From Alphaproteobacteria bacterium (GTDB lineage: Bacteria > Pseudomonadota > Alphaproteobacteria > JAAEOK01): DNA of 64,000 nucleotides. The position numbers and the translations under genes are program-made. The notes under the pieces are model-generated. The model was not told where the DNA came from. It saw only the letters and a program-made list of their open reading frames with translations, and searched no databases. Location: NCBI GenBank assembly GCA_024244705.1, contig JAAEOK010000085.1:62001-126000 (forward strand). The letters are read 5' to 3'. Within the stretch, counting starts at the first letter, position 1. Every line of letters starts with the position of its first letter. Below are positions 17,211 to 26,123 of the stretch, in pieces.

Positions 17211-17227
17211 GGGCGCCAAAGGCGCCC
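17211..17227 (-). terminator. Terminator between chpT and ctrA
   Basis: A perfect hairpin, GGGCGCC-AAA-GGCGCCC on the plus strand. Read on the minus strand it is followed by CTTCTTTTTG, so it should end ctrA transcripts. The plus direction lacks a T tract. Confidence 0.75.
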
Positions 17228-17252
17228 CATTAGATCACGTGTAACTCGCTCG

Positions 17253-17966
17253 TCAGGCTGCTGAAATCGCCGGTTGCTCGGCCGGTGCACCGCGCGGGTC
17301 CCGCAACACGTAGCCGCGGCCCCAAACGGTTTCGATATAGTTATCGCTGCCGGTCGCCATGGTCAGCTTCTTGCGCAGCTTGCAGACGAAGACATCGATA
17401 ATCTTGAGCTCCGGCTCGTCGCGGCCGTTGTAGAGATGGTTGAGGAACATCTCCTTGGTCAGCGTCGTACCCTTTCGGAGCGACAGCAATTCGAGGATGC
17501 CGTATTCCTTGCCCGTGAGGTGGAGCGGTTCCTCGTCGACTTCCGCCGTCCGCGTATCCAGGTTGACGGTCAATCGGCCGGTCTGGATCACCGATTGGGC
17601 ATGGCCCTTGGAGCGCCGCACGATTGCCTGCAGCCGCGCGATGAGCTCACGCTTGTCGAATGGCTTGGTCAAGTAATCGTCGGCGCCGACGCCGAGACCC
17701 TTGATCTTGCTGTCCGGTTCGCTGAGGCCGGAGAGGATCAAGGTCGGTGTATTGACCCGCGCCGCCCGCAAGCGTCGCAAAACCTCGTACCCGTCCATGT
17801 CCGGCAGAACCAGATCAAGAATGATGATGTCGTAATCGTAGAGTTTACCAATCTCAAGCCCGTCCTCGCCCAGATCTGTCGTATCACAGACGTAACCCTC
17901 GGACTTGAGCATCAATTCGATCGTATTGGCCGTAGCCTGATCGTCTTCGACTAAGAGCACACGCAT
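17253..17966 (-). CDS. ctrA: Cell-cycle response regulator CtrA
   Basis: CtrA is the master transcription factor of the alphaproteobacterial cell cycle, motility and division. The 237-residue protein has a receiver domain ([10 protein letters not shown], phospho-acceptor Asp51 in [13 protein letters not shown], Lys in TKPFDKREL) and an OmpR-type winged helix ([52 protein letters not shown]), which is near-diagnostic for CtrA. ATG 17966 is chosen because of the AAAGG upstream and the exact family N-terminus. The C-terminus ends in AA, as in CtrA proteins degraded by ClpXP. Confidence 0.95.
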   Translation of the reverse strand: MRVLLVEDDQATANTIELMLKSEGYVCDTTDLGEDGLEIGKLYDYDIIILDLVLPDMDGYEVLRRLRAARVNTPTLILSGLSEPDSKIKGLGVGADDYLTKPFDKRELIARLQAIVRRSKGHAQSVIQTGRLTVNLDTRTAEVDEEPLHLTGKEYGILELLSLRKGTTLTKEMFLNHLYNGRDEPELKIIDVFVCKLRKKLTMATGSDNYIETVWGRGYVLRDPRGAPAEQPAISAA

Positions 17967-17996
17967 ACCTTTTACCCCGCGACTTGTCACCCGCCG

Positions 17997-18047
17997 TTAA
18001 CCATATATCTTAGCAAATTACCCATAAAGCTGTTAACAAATTCTTAC
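17997..18047. promoter_or_regulatory. CtrA-like sites upstream of ctrA
   Basis: TTAACCAT (half-site consensus) lies at 17997-18004, and TTAA-N7-TTAC at 18033-18047 differs from the full CtrA site by one base. Both are within 85 bp of the ctrA start, in an A+T-rich leader. Autoregulation of ctrA is known in Caulobacter; here it is inferred from the sites. Confidence 0.55.
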
Positions 18048-18203
18048 TATTCCTGAATAAAAAATTTCGCACTCGCAATAGGTTATCAGCCGCCCTTTGA
18101 GCTATATAACAAATAGTAGCCGATCCGGCACCCCAATCGTGGCCGGTATCGTCTCCGAATGCCCCAATACGGCCGATCGCCGCGCGCCTCGAACCGGTCC
18201 GAT

Positions 18204-18512
18204 CTAGGACGGAACCTCGATCGGACGGCGTAGCGGCCGATCCTGATATTTCTGCAATCGCGTGACACGCAGCCCTTTCTGTCCGTGCCGGCGCACCATC
18301 TCGTTCCACGATTCGAACTCTTCCATGGTCAGGTTGTAGCGCTCGCAGGCTTCCTCCGATGTCAGCACTCCCTTGTCGACGGCGGCCACGACTTCAGCCT
18401 TGCGGCGCGGCACCCACCGTCGGGTATTCGGGGAAGGTAAATCGGCGAGAGCCGATCGCGAGGCCATTATCTTGACCACCTTTCCTTTGCTCGATTTTGA
18501 GCCCTTGGACAT
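18204..18512 (-). CDS. sciP: SciP-like CtrA antagonist (DUF1153)
   Basis: A 102-residue DUF1153 helix-turn-helix protein. The core LPSPNTRRWVPRRKAEVVAAVDKGVLTSEEACERYNLTMEEFESW matches SciP, which binds CtrA or its targets and blocks transcription activation in Caulobacter. ATG 18512 has GGAGG 7 nt upstream. The N-terminal ~20 residues are Lys/Ser-rich. It lies upstream of ctrA on the same strand, with about 240 bp of regulatory DNA between. The role is inferred from the family. Confidence 0.85.
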   Translation of the reverse strand: MSKGSKSSKGKVVKIMASRSALADLPSPNTRRWVPRRKAEVVAAVDKGVLTSEEACERYNLTMEEFESWNEMVRRHGQKGLRVTRLQKYQDRPLRRPIEVPS

Positions 18513-18679
18513 GCGCAAACCTCCAACGCCGGATCGGCGACATTCAGTCTCTGTTCCACGGTCAAGCCCTTGTAACCGTGGATTTTTAAGAAAGGCCTAA
18601 TATCGGTTTCGGTCGGCATTGGCTGCGTGCGTTCCTGTGTAATCTGCCTATAGTTAACCTGTGGTTTGGGGAGCGCGCT

Positions 18680-19225
18680 ATGACGGCTATCACATCAATC
18701 CTCGATTTCTGGATCGACGACGTCGGGCCTCGGGGCTGGTACGAAAAGAACCCCGACGTCGACCGCGAGATCGGCCGCCGCTTCGGATCGGTCTATTGGC
18801 AGGCCGCGGCCGGCATTTTCGACGGCTGGCGGCGCGACGCCAGGTCTTGCCTGGCCCTGGTCATCGTGCTCGACCAATTCCCGCGCAACATGTTCCGCGG
18901 TTCCTGTCGGTCCTACGCCACCGATGCCAAGGCACGCAGCCTGACCCGCCACGCCCTGTCCCAGAATTACGATGCGGCGGTGCCGGAGATCTTGCGGCCG
19001 TTCTTTTATATGCCCCTTCAGCACAGCGAAGTTCTTGCCGATCAGGAATTGTGCGTTGCCATCGCCGAGCGCCGCAAACCGGGCTCCGACTTTCACGACT
19101 ACGCCGTGCAGCACCTCGAAGTCGTGCGGCGTTATGGCCGCTTTCCGCACCGAAACGAGGTGCTCGGCCGCCGCTCGACCGTTGAGGAGGAGGCCTTTCT
19201 CGGCAAGCCCGGATCATCGTTCTAA
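18680..19225 (+). CDS. DUF924 family protein
   Basis: A 181-residue all-helical protein of the DUF924 (TPR-like) family. Seen are ILDFWIDDVGPRGWYEKNPDVDREIGRRFGS at the N-terminus, ALVIVLDQFPRNMFRGSCRSYATDAKA, FFYMPLQHSEVLADQE and FPHRNEVLGR, all conserved family blocks. Function is not established. A TTAACC half-site lies about 25 bp upstream. Confidence 0.85.
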   Translation: MTAITSILDFWIDDVGPRGWYEKNPDVDREIGRRFGSVYWQAAAGIFDGWRRDARSCLALVIVLDQFPRNMFRGSCRSYATDAKARSLTRHALSQNYDAAVPEILRPFFYMPLQHSEVLADQELCVAIAERRKPGSDFHDYAVQHLEVVRRYGRFPHRNEVLGRRSTVEEEAFLGKPGSSF

Positions 19226-19264
19226 GCGGTCCGGTCGCGCTGGTTCGCCGTTAGCGGGCCTCAA

Positions 19265-19286
19265 TTCGGCCGGCCGAAATATTTTT
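19265..19286 (+). terminator. Terminator after the DUF924 gene
   Basis: Stem TTCGG-CCGG-CCGAA followed by ATATTTTT, 40 bp after the stop codon. It is short but followed by a clear T run. Confidence 0.6.
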
Positions 19287-19373
19287 GCCGGCGGTGCTTT
19301 CGCGGACTTGCCGCCGTCATACGTTGTCCGTATATTGCGCGCCGTCCGACCACCACCGATGTGCTAAAGGGCG

Positions 19374-19793
19374 ATGTCATCACCTTTTTTGTCTCCGGAC
19401 TACAAGCCGAAACGCCGAGAGAAGTTCATGAACTCGATGATGCGGGAGTACTTCCGACGGAAGCTCCTGCGTTGGCGAGAGGAACTGTTGCAGGAGTCGA
19501 ACGAGACTTTGCAGCACCTTCAGGATGGCGGCTTGCAGGAGCCTGACCTTGCCGACCGTGCGTCGGCGGAGACCGATACGTCGTTGGAGCTCCGCACCCG
19601 CGACCGCATGCGCAAGTTGATCGCCAAGATCGACGCCGCTTTGCAGAGGATAGAAGACGGCTCCTACGGCTACTGCCAGGAGACCGACGAGCCGATCGCG
19701 ATTTCGCGCCTCGAGGCGCGACCGATCGCGACGCTCAGCCTGGAAGCGCAGGAACGCCACGAACGGCTCGAAAAGACCCAGCGCGAAACGTGA
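19374..19793 (+). CDS. dksA: RNA polymerase-binding factor DksA
   Basis: DksA enters the RNA polymerase secondary channel and works with ppGpp on stringent-response promoters. The 139-residue protein has the coiled-coil region (REYFRRKLLRWREELLQES...LELRTRDRMRKLIAKIDAALQRIEDGSYGYC) and the globular tail EPIAISRLEARPIATLSLEAQERHE. Of the four zinc cysteines of E. coli DksA only one remains (YGYC), a form known in other alphaproteobacteria. The start at 19374 matches family N-termini. Confidence 0.9.
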   Translation: MSSPFLSPDYKPKRREKFMNSMMREYFRRKLLRWREELLQESNETLQHLQDGGLQEPDLADRASAETDTSLELRTRDRMRKLIAKIDAALQRIEDGSYGYCQETDEPIAISRLEARPIATLSLEAQERHERLEKTQRET

Positions 19794-19824
19794 CCGGTGC
19801 GCGGCCCGGTACGGGCCGTCGCGC

Positions 19825-19843
19825 TTAACCTTTCATTAACCAT
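19825..19843. promoter_or_regulatory. Full CtrA-binding site upstream of cckA
   Basis: TTAA-CCTTTCA-TTAACCAT is an exact TTAA-N7-TTAA site extended by CCAT. It lies about 120 bp before the cckA start and 32 bp after the dksA stop. It suggests that CtrA feeds back on cckA. Confidence 0.65.
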
Positions 19844-19942
19844 CTTTCACCCATCATCGGTCCATGCGGATGCACCGACGGGCAGATATTGCCTTCACCG
19901 ACTTATGCTACACTGCGCGTCGCTCAGTCAGCGCGGCACGCC

Positions 19943-21979
<2,037 letters not shown>

Positions 21980-22089
21980 ACGACGGTTCCGCGCGGCCGC
22001 CGAATGCGGCCGGTTGGGCGCCGCGATCGCCCGCGTTATAGTCGTCGCCGGCGGGGCCGATTCGGGCCGCGCATGGCCTCGGATTTCCC

Positions 22090-22854
22090 ATGCAGAACCG
22101 TTACGCTCTCACGCCCTATTTCCTCGACCGCCGGGTTCCGCATTTCCTCACCCTGGCCGGTGCCGGCTGGGAAATCATCGATCCCGAGCTTCCCGATGGC
22201 GACCAGCAGGAGCGGGTGTCCTGCCTCCATCGCCCGCTGGCCGCCTTCGTCGAGCGTGTCGCGGCAGCCGGCGAGCGGCCGGTCTGCTTCGGTGGCGATT
22301 GCTGTTCGGCGATCGGTGTCCTGGCCGGTCTGCAGCGCGCCGGCGTCGCCCCGACCCTGATCTGGTTCGACGCCCACGGCGATTTCAACACCTGGGAGAC
22401 GACGCCGAGCGGCTTCCTCGGCGGCATGCCGCTGGCGATGATCGTCGGCCGCGGCGAGCCGCGGCTGGGTGAGGCGGTCGGGCTCGCCGCCCACGCGGAG
22501 GAGGCGGTCGTGCTGACCGACGCCCGCGACCTCGATCCCGGGGAGCGGATCGCGTTGGCCGGCTCGCGCATGGTCCACGTCGCGGACGTGAATGCGTTGG
22601 CCGACGGGCCGCTGCCCGACGGTCCGCTCTATGTCCATGTCGATACCGACGTCATCAATCCCGACGAGGCGCCGGCGCAGAACTATCCGGCGCCGGGCGG
22701 GCCGGGGGCGGCCGAGCTCGGCGCCGTGTTTCGCCGCCTCGCCGCCGGCGGCCGCGTGATCGCGGTCTCGATCTGCGGCTGGAGCCCGGACCGCGATCCC
22801 GACCGGACGACGGAAAAGGTCTGTCTGGAAACCCTCGCTCCGCTGCTGGATTGA
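22090..22854 (+). CDS. Arginase/agmatinase-fold protein with altered metal site
   Basis: A 254-residue ureohydrolase-fold protein. The metal motifs WFDAHGDFNT and VHVDTDVINPDEAP are present and give most of the binuclear Mn ligands. The first motif reads GGDCCSAIG where arginases have GGDHS, so the first His ligand is replaced by Cys. The protein is about 50 residues shorter than typical arginases. It may be a hydrolase with a different metal, or a catalytically altered member. No polyamine or arginine genes adjoin it. Confidence 0.75.
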   Translation: MQNRYALTPYFLDRRVPHFLTLAGAGWEIIDPELPDGDQQERVSCLHRPLAAFVERVAAAGERPVCFGGDCCSAIGVLAGLQRAGVAPTLIWFDAHGDFNTWETTPSGFLGGMPLAMIVGRGEPRLGEAVGLAAHAEEAVVLTDARDLDPGERIALAGSRMVHVADVNALADGPLPDGPLYVHVDTDVINPDEAPAQNYPAPGGPGAAELGAVFRRLAAGGRVIAVSICGWSPDRDPDRTTEKVCLETLAPLLD

Positions 22855-22929
22855 CCGGCGCAGCGTGTGGTGGGCGCATTGGATGGGCTTTCTCAAATCA
22901 ATGGTCGCGATCAAGAATGGTCGCTTATT

Positions 22930-22977
22930 GCAACATAAGTGTTGCGCAACAGAAATGTTGCGCAACAGAAATGTTGC
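22930..22977. promoter_or_regulatory. Triple tandem palindrome, hicAB operator
   Basis: Three 16-bp palindromes abut without spacers: GCAACATAAGTGTTGC (22930-22945), then GCAACAGAAATGTTGC twice (22946-22961, 22962-22977). Each has 6-bp arms GCAACA/TGTTGC and a 4-bp centre. They end 16 bp before hicA, where no ribosome site is visible. HicB has a C-terminal helix-turn-helix and is the likely binder. Confidence 0.75.
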
Positions 22978-22993
22978 GCTATTTATACATTCG

Positions 22994-23182
22994 ATGAACG
23001 CGCGTGAATTCCGCCGTTGGCTCAGAAAGCAGGGTTGCACCTTTCAAAACCACAGGGGCGGAAGCGGGCATGTCACGGTCTATCGCGGGGACGGGAAAGC
23101 GCAATTGCCGATGCACGGGAAAGGCAAGGAGCTCGGCACGGGCCTGGTCGCCAAGATCAAGAAGGACTTAGGATTGAAATGA
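22994..23182 (+). CDS. hicA: HicA family mRNA interferase toxin
   Basis: A 62-residue dsRBD-like toxin that cleaves mRNA. It shows MNAREFRRWLRKQGCTFQNHRGGSGHVTVYRG, with the catalytic His26 in the conserved GGSGH context, and the basic tail KGKELGTGLVAKIKKDLGL. It overlaps hicB by 4 bp (ATGA). There is no Shine-Dalgarno upstream of ATG 22994; a TATACA-like element lies just before it, so a leaderless or weakly translated mRNA is possible. Confidence 0.92.
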   Translation: MNAREFRRWLRKQGCTFQNHRGGSGHVTVYRGDGKAQLPMHGKGKELGTGLVAKIKKDLGLK

Positions 23183-23601
23183 TCTCGTATCGTGTGAAAC
23201 TCGAAGCCGACGACAACGGAACATTGCTCGTCACCTGCCCCGATTTGCCGGAGGTGACGACCCACGGTGAGGACGAGGCCGACGCACGCTCGCGCGCGCT
23301 GGACGCCATCGAAGAGGCGATCGCCGCGCGTATCGCCGACCGCGAGCCCATTCCCCCAGCGCGCCGGAAGGGCGAACCGCGGGTTTTCCTGCCGACCCAG
23401 ACCACGCTCAAGGTTCGCCTCTATAACCGCATGCTGGCGGAAGGCGTGAACAAGGCGCAGCTTGCCGAGCGCCTGCACGTCCACCGGCCGCAGGTTGATC
23501 GGCTGCTTGACCTCCGCCACGCGTCTCGTCTCGATCAGTTGGACGCCGCGTTCGGCGCTCTTGGATCCAGAATCGCCGTCGAGGAAGAACAGGTGGCATG
23601 A
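23179..23601 (+). CDS. hicB: HicB family antitoxin
   Basis: A 140-residue antitoxin. The N-terminal RNase H-like HicB domain is seen in ISYRVKLEADDNGTLLVTCPDLPEVTTHGEDEADARSRALDAIEEAI. The C-terminal helix-turn-helix (NKAQLAERLHVHRPQVDRLLDLRHASRLDQLDAAFGAL) should bind the upstream palindromes. The start overlaps the hicA stop, so the two are translationally coupled. It neutralises HicA and represses the operon. Confidence 0.92.
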   Translation: MISYRVKLEADDNGTLLVTCPDLPEVTTHGEDEADARSRALDAIEEAIAARIADREPIPPARRKGEPRVFLPTQTTLKVRLYNRMLAEGVNKAQLAERLHVHRPQVDRLLDLRHASRLDQLDAAFGALGSRIAVEEEQVA

Positions 23602-23783
23602 AATGGGCTCGACGCTTGGATGCCAGGGTCGGCGCCGCGACTCTCGCAGATCTCAATCTGTTGGGATTTGACCCGCACTCATTTCACATAACGCCCGCCA
23701 GGCACTCGATTTAAGTCAATTGCCCGTAGTGCCTAATCTTTGAATGGGATGTCCGAGACGCCCCTTAAAAGGCGATAGTATAC

Positions 23784-23981
23784 TTGACTGAACAAAGCGG
23801 CGTATTATCTAAGGTGGGACAGGCTGGCGCTAGGATTGAGGACCAAGCGATTGCTATCTTCCGCGATTGGGAGGACGGTGTGGATTACAATGGGGGCTCT
23901 GCGGCGTTGGAGCCCGACATTAGACGGTTAGTGAGGCGTCTTCTGGATTTGCGTCAGGAACCATCCCCAAATGTTTCTTAG
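23784..23981 (+). CDS. Element A terminal small ORF (65 aa)
   Basis: This frame begins inside the left terminal repeat (TTG 23784; the upstream codons ATA-GTA-TAC also belong to the open frame). It converges on the HEPN-like gene and overlaps its 3' end by 62 bp. The N-terminal part (VYLTEQSGVLSKVGQAGA, counting from the repeat) matches the equivalent ORF of element B (VYLTNTDQHIPEKGQAGA). This is the main evidence that it is translated. The start codon is uncertain. No known domain. Confidence 0.45.
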   Translation: MTEQSGVLSKVGQAGARIEDQAIAIFRDWEDGVDYNGGSAALEPDIRRLVRRLLDLRQEPSPNVS

Positions 23982-24438
23982 CGAACATGATGAAGTCTTC
24001 CGTGAGTCTCGTGATTTTAGAGGCTTCTGCTGCCAATCGTTCTGGGGTGAACTTTTCCTCCTTCAAATTCACGCCGGATAATTTGATCTTACCCCTTGCC
24101 TTCATCACCTGAGGCACGATCGAGTTTGGTTCGTCACCCTTGGCCCATACAGAGTGAGCAATTGTATTTCTTAAGCTGTAGGCTGCGTTCATTCGTACGA
24201 TTAAACACTCAAATTCTTTTGCGGCTTCTTCATCAAGCTCCGCCAGCTGCACGAATGTACGCATTACGTCTCTGCGGTCGTTGTAACCAATATGCCAAAA
24301 AGCGACCATTGCACGTTCTTCATCTGTTTTGAGTAGGGGCGCTAAAGCGTATAGGATTAAGGTTTCTAGTATCGCCCAGTACATTATGACTGAGCCAAAG
24401 CCTTTAAGGTGATCTTCTGTTACGTGATGTTGGGGCAT
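23920..24438 (-). CDS. HEPN-like protein of element A
   Basis: A 172-residue mostly helical protein. A helix with WAILETLILYALAPLL (21-36) is followed, after about 55 residues, by SLRNTIAHSVW, which contains R90-N91-x3-H95, the Rx4H signature of HEPN ribonucleases. The C-terminus is a further helical segment (ITRLTEDFIMFAKKHLG). The start ATG 24438 shares its bases with the opposite-strand 55-aa gene (CATG), the same geometry as in element B. Only the general fold and active-site motif are recognisable. Inference: an RNA-cleaving or RNA-binding cargo protein. Confidence 0.65.
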   Translation of the reverse strand: MPQHHVTEDHLKGFGSVIMYWAILETLILYALAPLLKTDEERAMVAFWHIGYNDRRDVMRTFVQLAELDEEAAKEFECLIVRMNAAYSLRNTIAHSVWAKGDEPNSIVPQVMKARGKIKLSGVNLKEEKFTPERLAAEASKITRLTEDFIMFAKKHLGMVPDANPEDASLTV

Positions 24439-24604
24439 GGCTAAAATCCCGAGAGACCAAGACGAATACAGCGACAAAGAGGCTGCGAAGCGCCGCGACA
24501 GGGTGTTGGAGCGGATGCTAACGACGCCGCCGAAGCCTCATAAGCAAGACCGGGGGACAAAAGCCCCCCGGTCCACTTCAGGCCAAAAGAAGAAACAAGA
24601 CTAA
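24437..24604 (+). CDS. 55-aa basic protein of element A
   Basis: The protein begins MAKIPRDQDEYSDKEAAK, carries VLERMLTTPPKPHK at about 24-37 and ends in a Lys-rich tail (GQKKKQD). Element B encodes a 55-aa homologue with the same MAK-x-P-x-DQ start and VLRRMLNTPPKPHK core, in the same position and orientation. The two ATGs of the divergent pair overlap. The net charge is strongly positive, so RNA or DNA binding is plausible. The family is not known to me. Confidence 0.6.
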   Translation: MAKIPRDQDEYSDKEAAKRRDRVLERMLTTPPKPHKQDRGTKAPRSTSGQKKKQD

Positions 24605-24620
24605 GGCTATTTTCATAGCC
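24605..24620 (-). terminator. Terminator of the element A transposase/ncRNA transcript
   Basis: Read on the minus strand: GGCTAT-GAAA-ATAGCC, a 6-bp stem with a GNRA-type loop, then TTAGTCTTGTTTCTTCTTTT. The hairpin starts one base after the stop codon of the convergent 55-aa gene, so it may serve as the end of both transcripts. Confidence 0.6.
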
Positions 24621-25021
24621 GTTGCACTGTCCACTTCGACCGTCACACGAAACCTAACCATCGAGTTGCCTCACGGTTAAGCCCGTGGCCACGGGCGCTA
24701 AACCCGAACTGTTTGTATTCGCGCCGTGGCTAGCGCTAGCCCGCTCCTATGCAGCACCTTGGAGTGGGCATCGGCCAAGATTGCCAACCCGCCTTGCTCT
24801 CCTCCCGTTGGGCTGGGCCAATCCTCATTGGCCGCCCTCAGGGTGGCCGAGAGACTGAGCCGGGTCTCGACCTTAAGCCCCCTCGGTTCAGGGGGCCCAG
24901 GGCGCAACCTACGCCCCTAATGCGGTGGAGGTTACCGCCGCAGCGGACCCTTCCCGCACCTAGTTAAATTATGACTCTGGATTATCGTTTGAGTCGAGTC
25001 AGCAAGCGGCGCGTAACGTCT
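24621..25021 (-). ncRNA. Structured non-coding RNA candidate, element A
   Basis: About 400 bases follow the transposase stop with no convincing ORF. In the sense direction a GACTC/GAGTC stem comes first, then an outer stem (arms 24954-24959 and 24920-24925) around a conserved CCGC-TGCG-GCGG hairpin. Two adjacent hairpins follow: 24900-24916 (stem GGGCG/CGCCC) and 24877-24896 (stem GCCCCCT/AGGGGGC). Their loops hold complementary GGTT and AACC. Further downstream are GGCCAAT-GAGG-ATTGGCC, GGCTAGCGCTAGCC and GCCCGTGGCCACGGGC. Element B keeps the first part with compensatory changes. Confidence 0.65.
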
Positions 25022-25990
25022 TTAATTGTAAGCCTTTTGCTGGCTCTCTTGCCCGCTGTTAGTCCGCCGATATGTAAGGCGCTTGCCGGTAATGCCACGG
25101 ATCGCGTCGGCGGCGCGTTCGTCGTCCTCGATGCCGAGTGACGAGCGGCGGTTGTAACGAAAGTCGTATTCGGCAAGGTAGCGGTCCAGGTGCTTTTCTT
25201 GGCAATGCTGATAGACGCCCTTCATGCCGCGCTTGAAGATCGAGAAGTAGCCTTCGATGGTGTTGGTGTGGGCTTCGCCGCGCACGTACTCTTTCTTGCC
25301 GTGGTTGACTCTCAGGTGGCGCGAGAACTCACGCCCGACACGGCGATAGTGATTGGCCTCGTCGGTGGACAGGATGCTTTCACGCCAAACGTTTGTAACC
25401 ACGATATCGCGGATTTCCTTGGTGCCGACTTTATCGACTTTGAAGGAGCGGACGGAACCGCCGCGCTCTACGAGGGAAACGACTTTCTTCATGTCGCCGT
25501 AGCCACGCTTGCGAAGCCATTTACCTTTTTCCGAGTCGTATTCGTAGGGCTGTTTGCCGAGAAAAGTTTCGTCGGCCTCAACAACGCTTCCAGGCCCGCC
25601 CATCGAGCGGTCAAAAAGGGGGCCTTCACGCATGGACTCACGGATGCGATGAGCCATGAACCACGCGGTCTTGTAGGTGACGCCCAACATGCGATGGAGT
25701 TGGTGGGCGCTAATACCTTTTTTGGAGGCGGCCATGAGGTGTGTTGCGAGAACCCATTTATGCAAGGGAACCTTGGAGCGCTCATAGAGGGTGCCGACAC
25801 GGACGGTAAACTTCTTGCGGCAGTCGCCACAGTGATACCAGCCCGGCCCCATCGATTTGCCGCCGAGAACCTTAACCTTGTCCATAGCGCCGCAGTACGG
25901 GCAATAGGGACCATCGGGCCAGCGGATGGCCTCGATATGCTTACGGGCGGCGGTCTCGTTGGTGAATATGGGCTTGGAAAGGTCGGTCAT
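25022..25990 (-). CDS. IS1595-family (ISXO2-like) transposase of element A
   Basis: A 322-residue DDE transposase. An N-terminal zinc ribbon (CPYCG...CGDC, about 31-57) is followed by the KVPLHKWVLATHLMAASKKGISAHQLHRMLGVTYKTAW helix-turn-helix region. The catalytic domain has VEADETFLG, STDEANHY and NTIEGYFSIFKRG. AAGGAG precedes the ATG. A TTGACT-N17-TATCTT promoter candidate starts inside the terminal repeat. Residues from about 75 on are almost identical to the element B enzyme, while many synonymous sites differ. Both are intact. Confidence 0.95.
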   Translation of the reverse strand: MTDLSKPIFTNETAARKHIEAIRWPDGPYCPYCGAMDKVKVLGGKSMGPGWYHCGDCRKKFTVRVGTLYERSKVPLHKWVLATHLMAASKKGISAHQLHRMLGVTYKTAWFMAHRIRESMREGPLFDRSMGGPGSVVEADETFLGKQPYEYDSEKGKWLRKRGYGDMKKVVSLVERGGSVRSFKVDKVGTKEIRDIVVTNVWRESILSTDEANHYRRVGREFSRHLRVNHGKKEYVRGEAHTNTIEGYFSIFKRGMKGVYQHCQEKHLDRYLAEYDFRYNRRSSLGIEDDERAADAIRGITGKRLTYRRTNSGQESQQKAYN

Positions 25991-26050
25991 CGTCTATCTC
26001 CTTGATACTAAAGATAGGTAGTGACTGCCGTTCAGTCAAGTATATAATCA

Positions 26051-26064
26051 CCCCTTAAAAAGGC
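26051..26064. repeat. Junction of the two transposons with overlapping target duplications
   Basis: The right end of element A (...CACC) is followed by CCTTAAAAA and then the left end of element B (GGCGATTG). Bases 26053-26060 are the right target copy of A (CCTTAAAA), and 26054-26061 are the left copy of B (CTTAAAAA). The two duplications overlap by 7 bp, so one element inserted into the target copy of the other, one base out of register. Confidence 0.9.
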
Positions 26065-26123
26065 GATTGTATACTTGACAAATACACGGCTGCTCCCCAT
26101 CTATAGGTTACAAGGAGTTAGCC

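Larger units (their letters stand above)
23771..26052 (-). mobile_element. IS1595-family transposon A with cargo genes
   Basis: A 2282-bp element read on the minus strand. The terminal repeats match GG(C/T)GAT at the tip and share TATACTTGACTGAAC just inside both ends. A perfect 8-bp target duplication CCTTAAAA flanks it (23763-23770 and 26053-26060), as expected for IS1595-family insertion. From the right end it holds a transposase, a structured non-coding region, a divergent pair (55-aa gene and HEPN-like gene) and a small ORF starting in the left repeat. Most IS1595 elements carry only the transposase, so this is an expanded element. Confidence 0.9.

Noticed and set aside
25190-26005. 271-residue plus-strand ORF opposite the element A transposase
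   Set aside because: It is a mirror frame of the conserved transposase, and no independent domain is visible.
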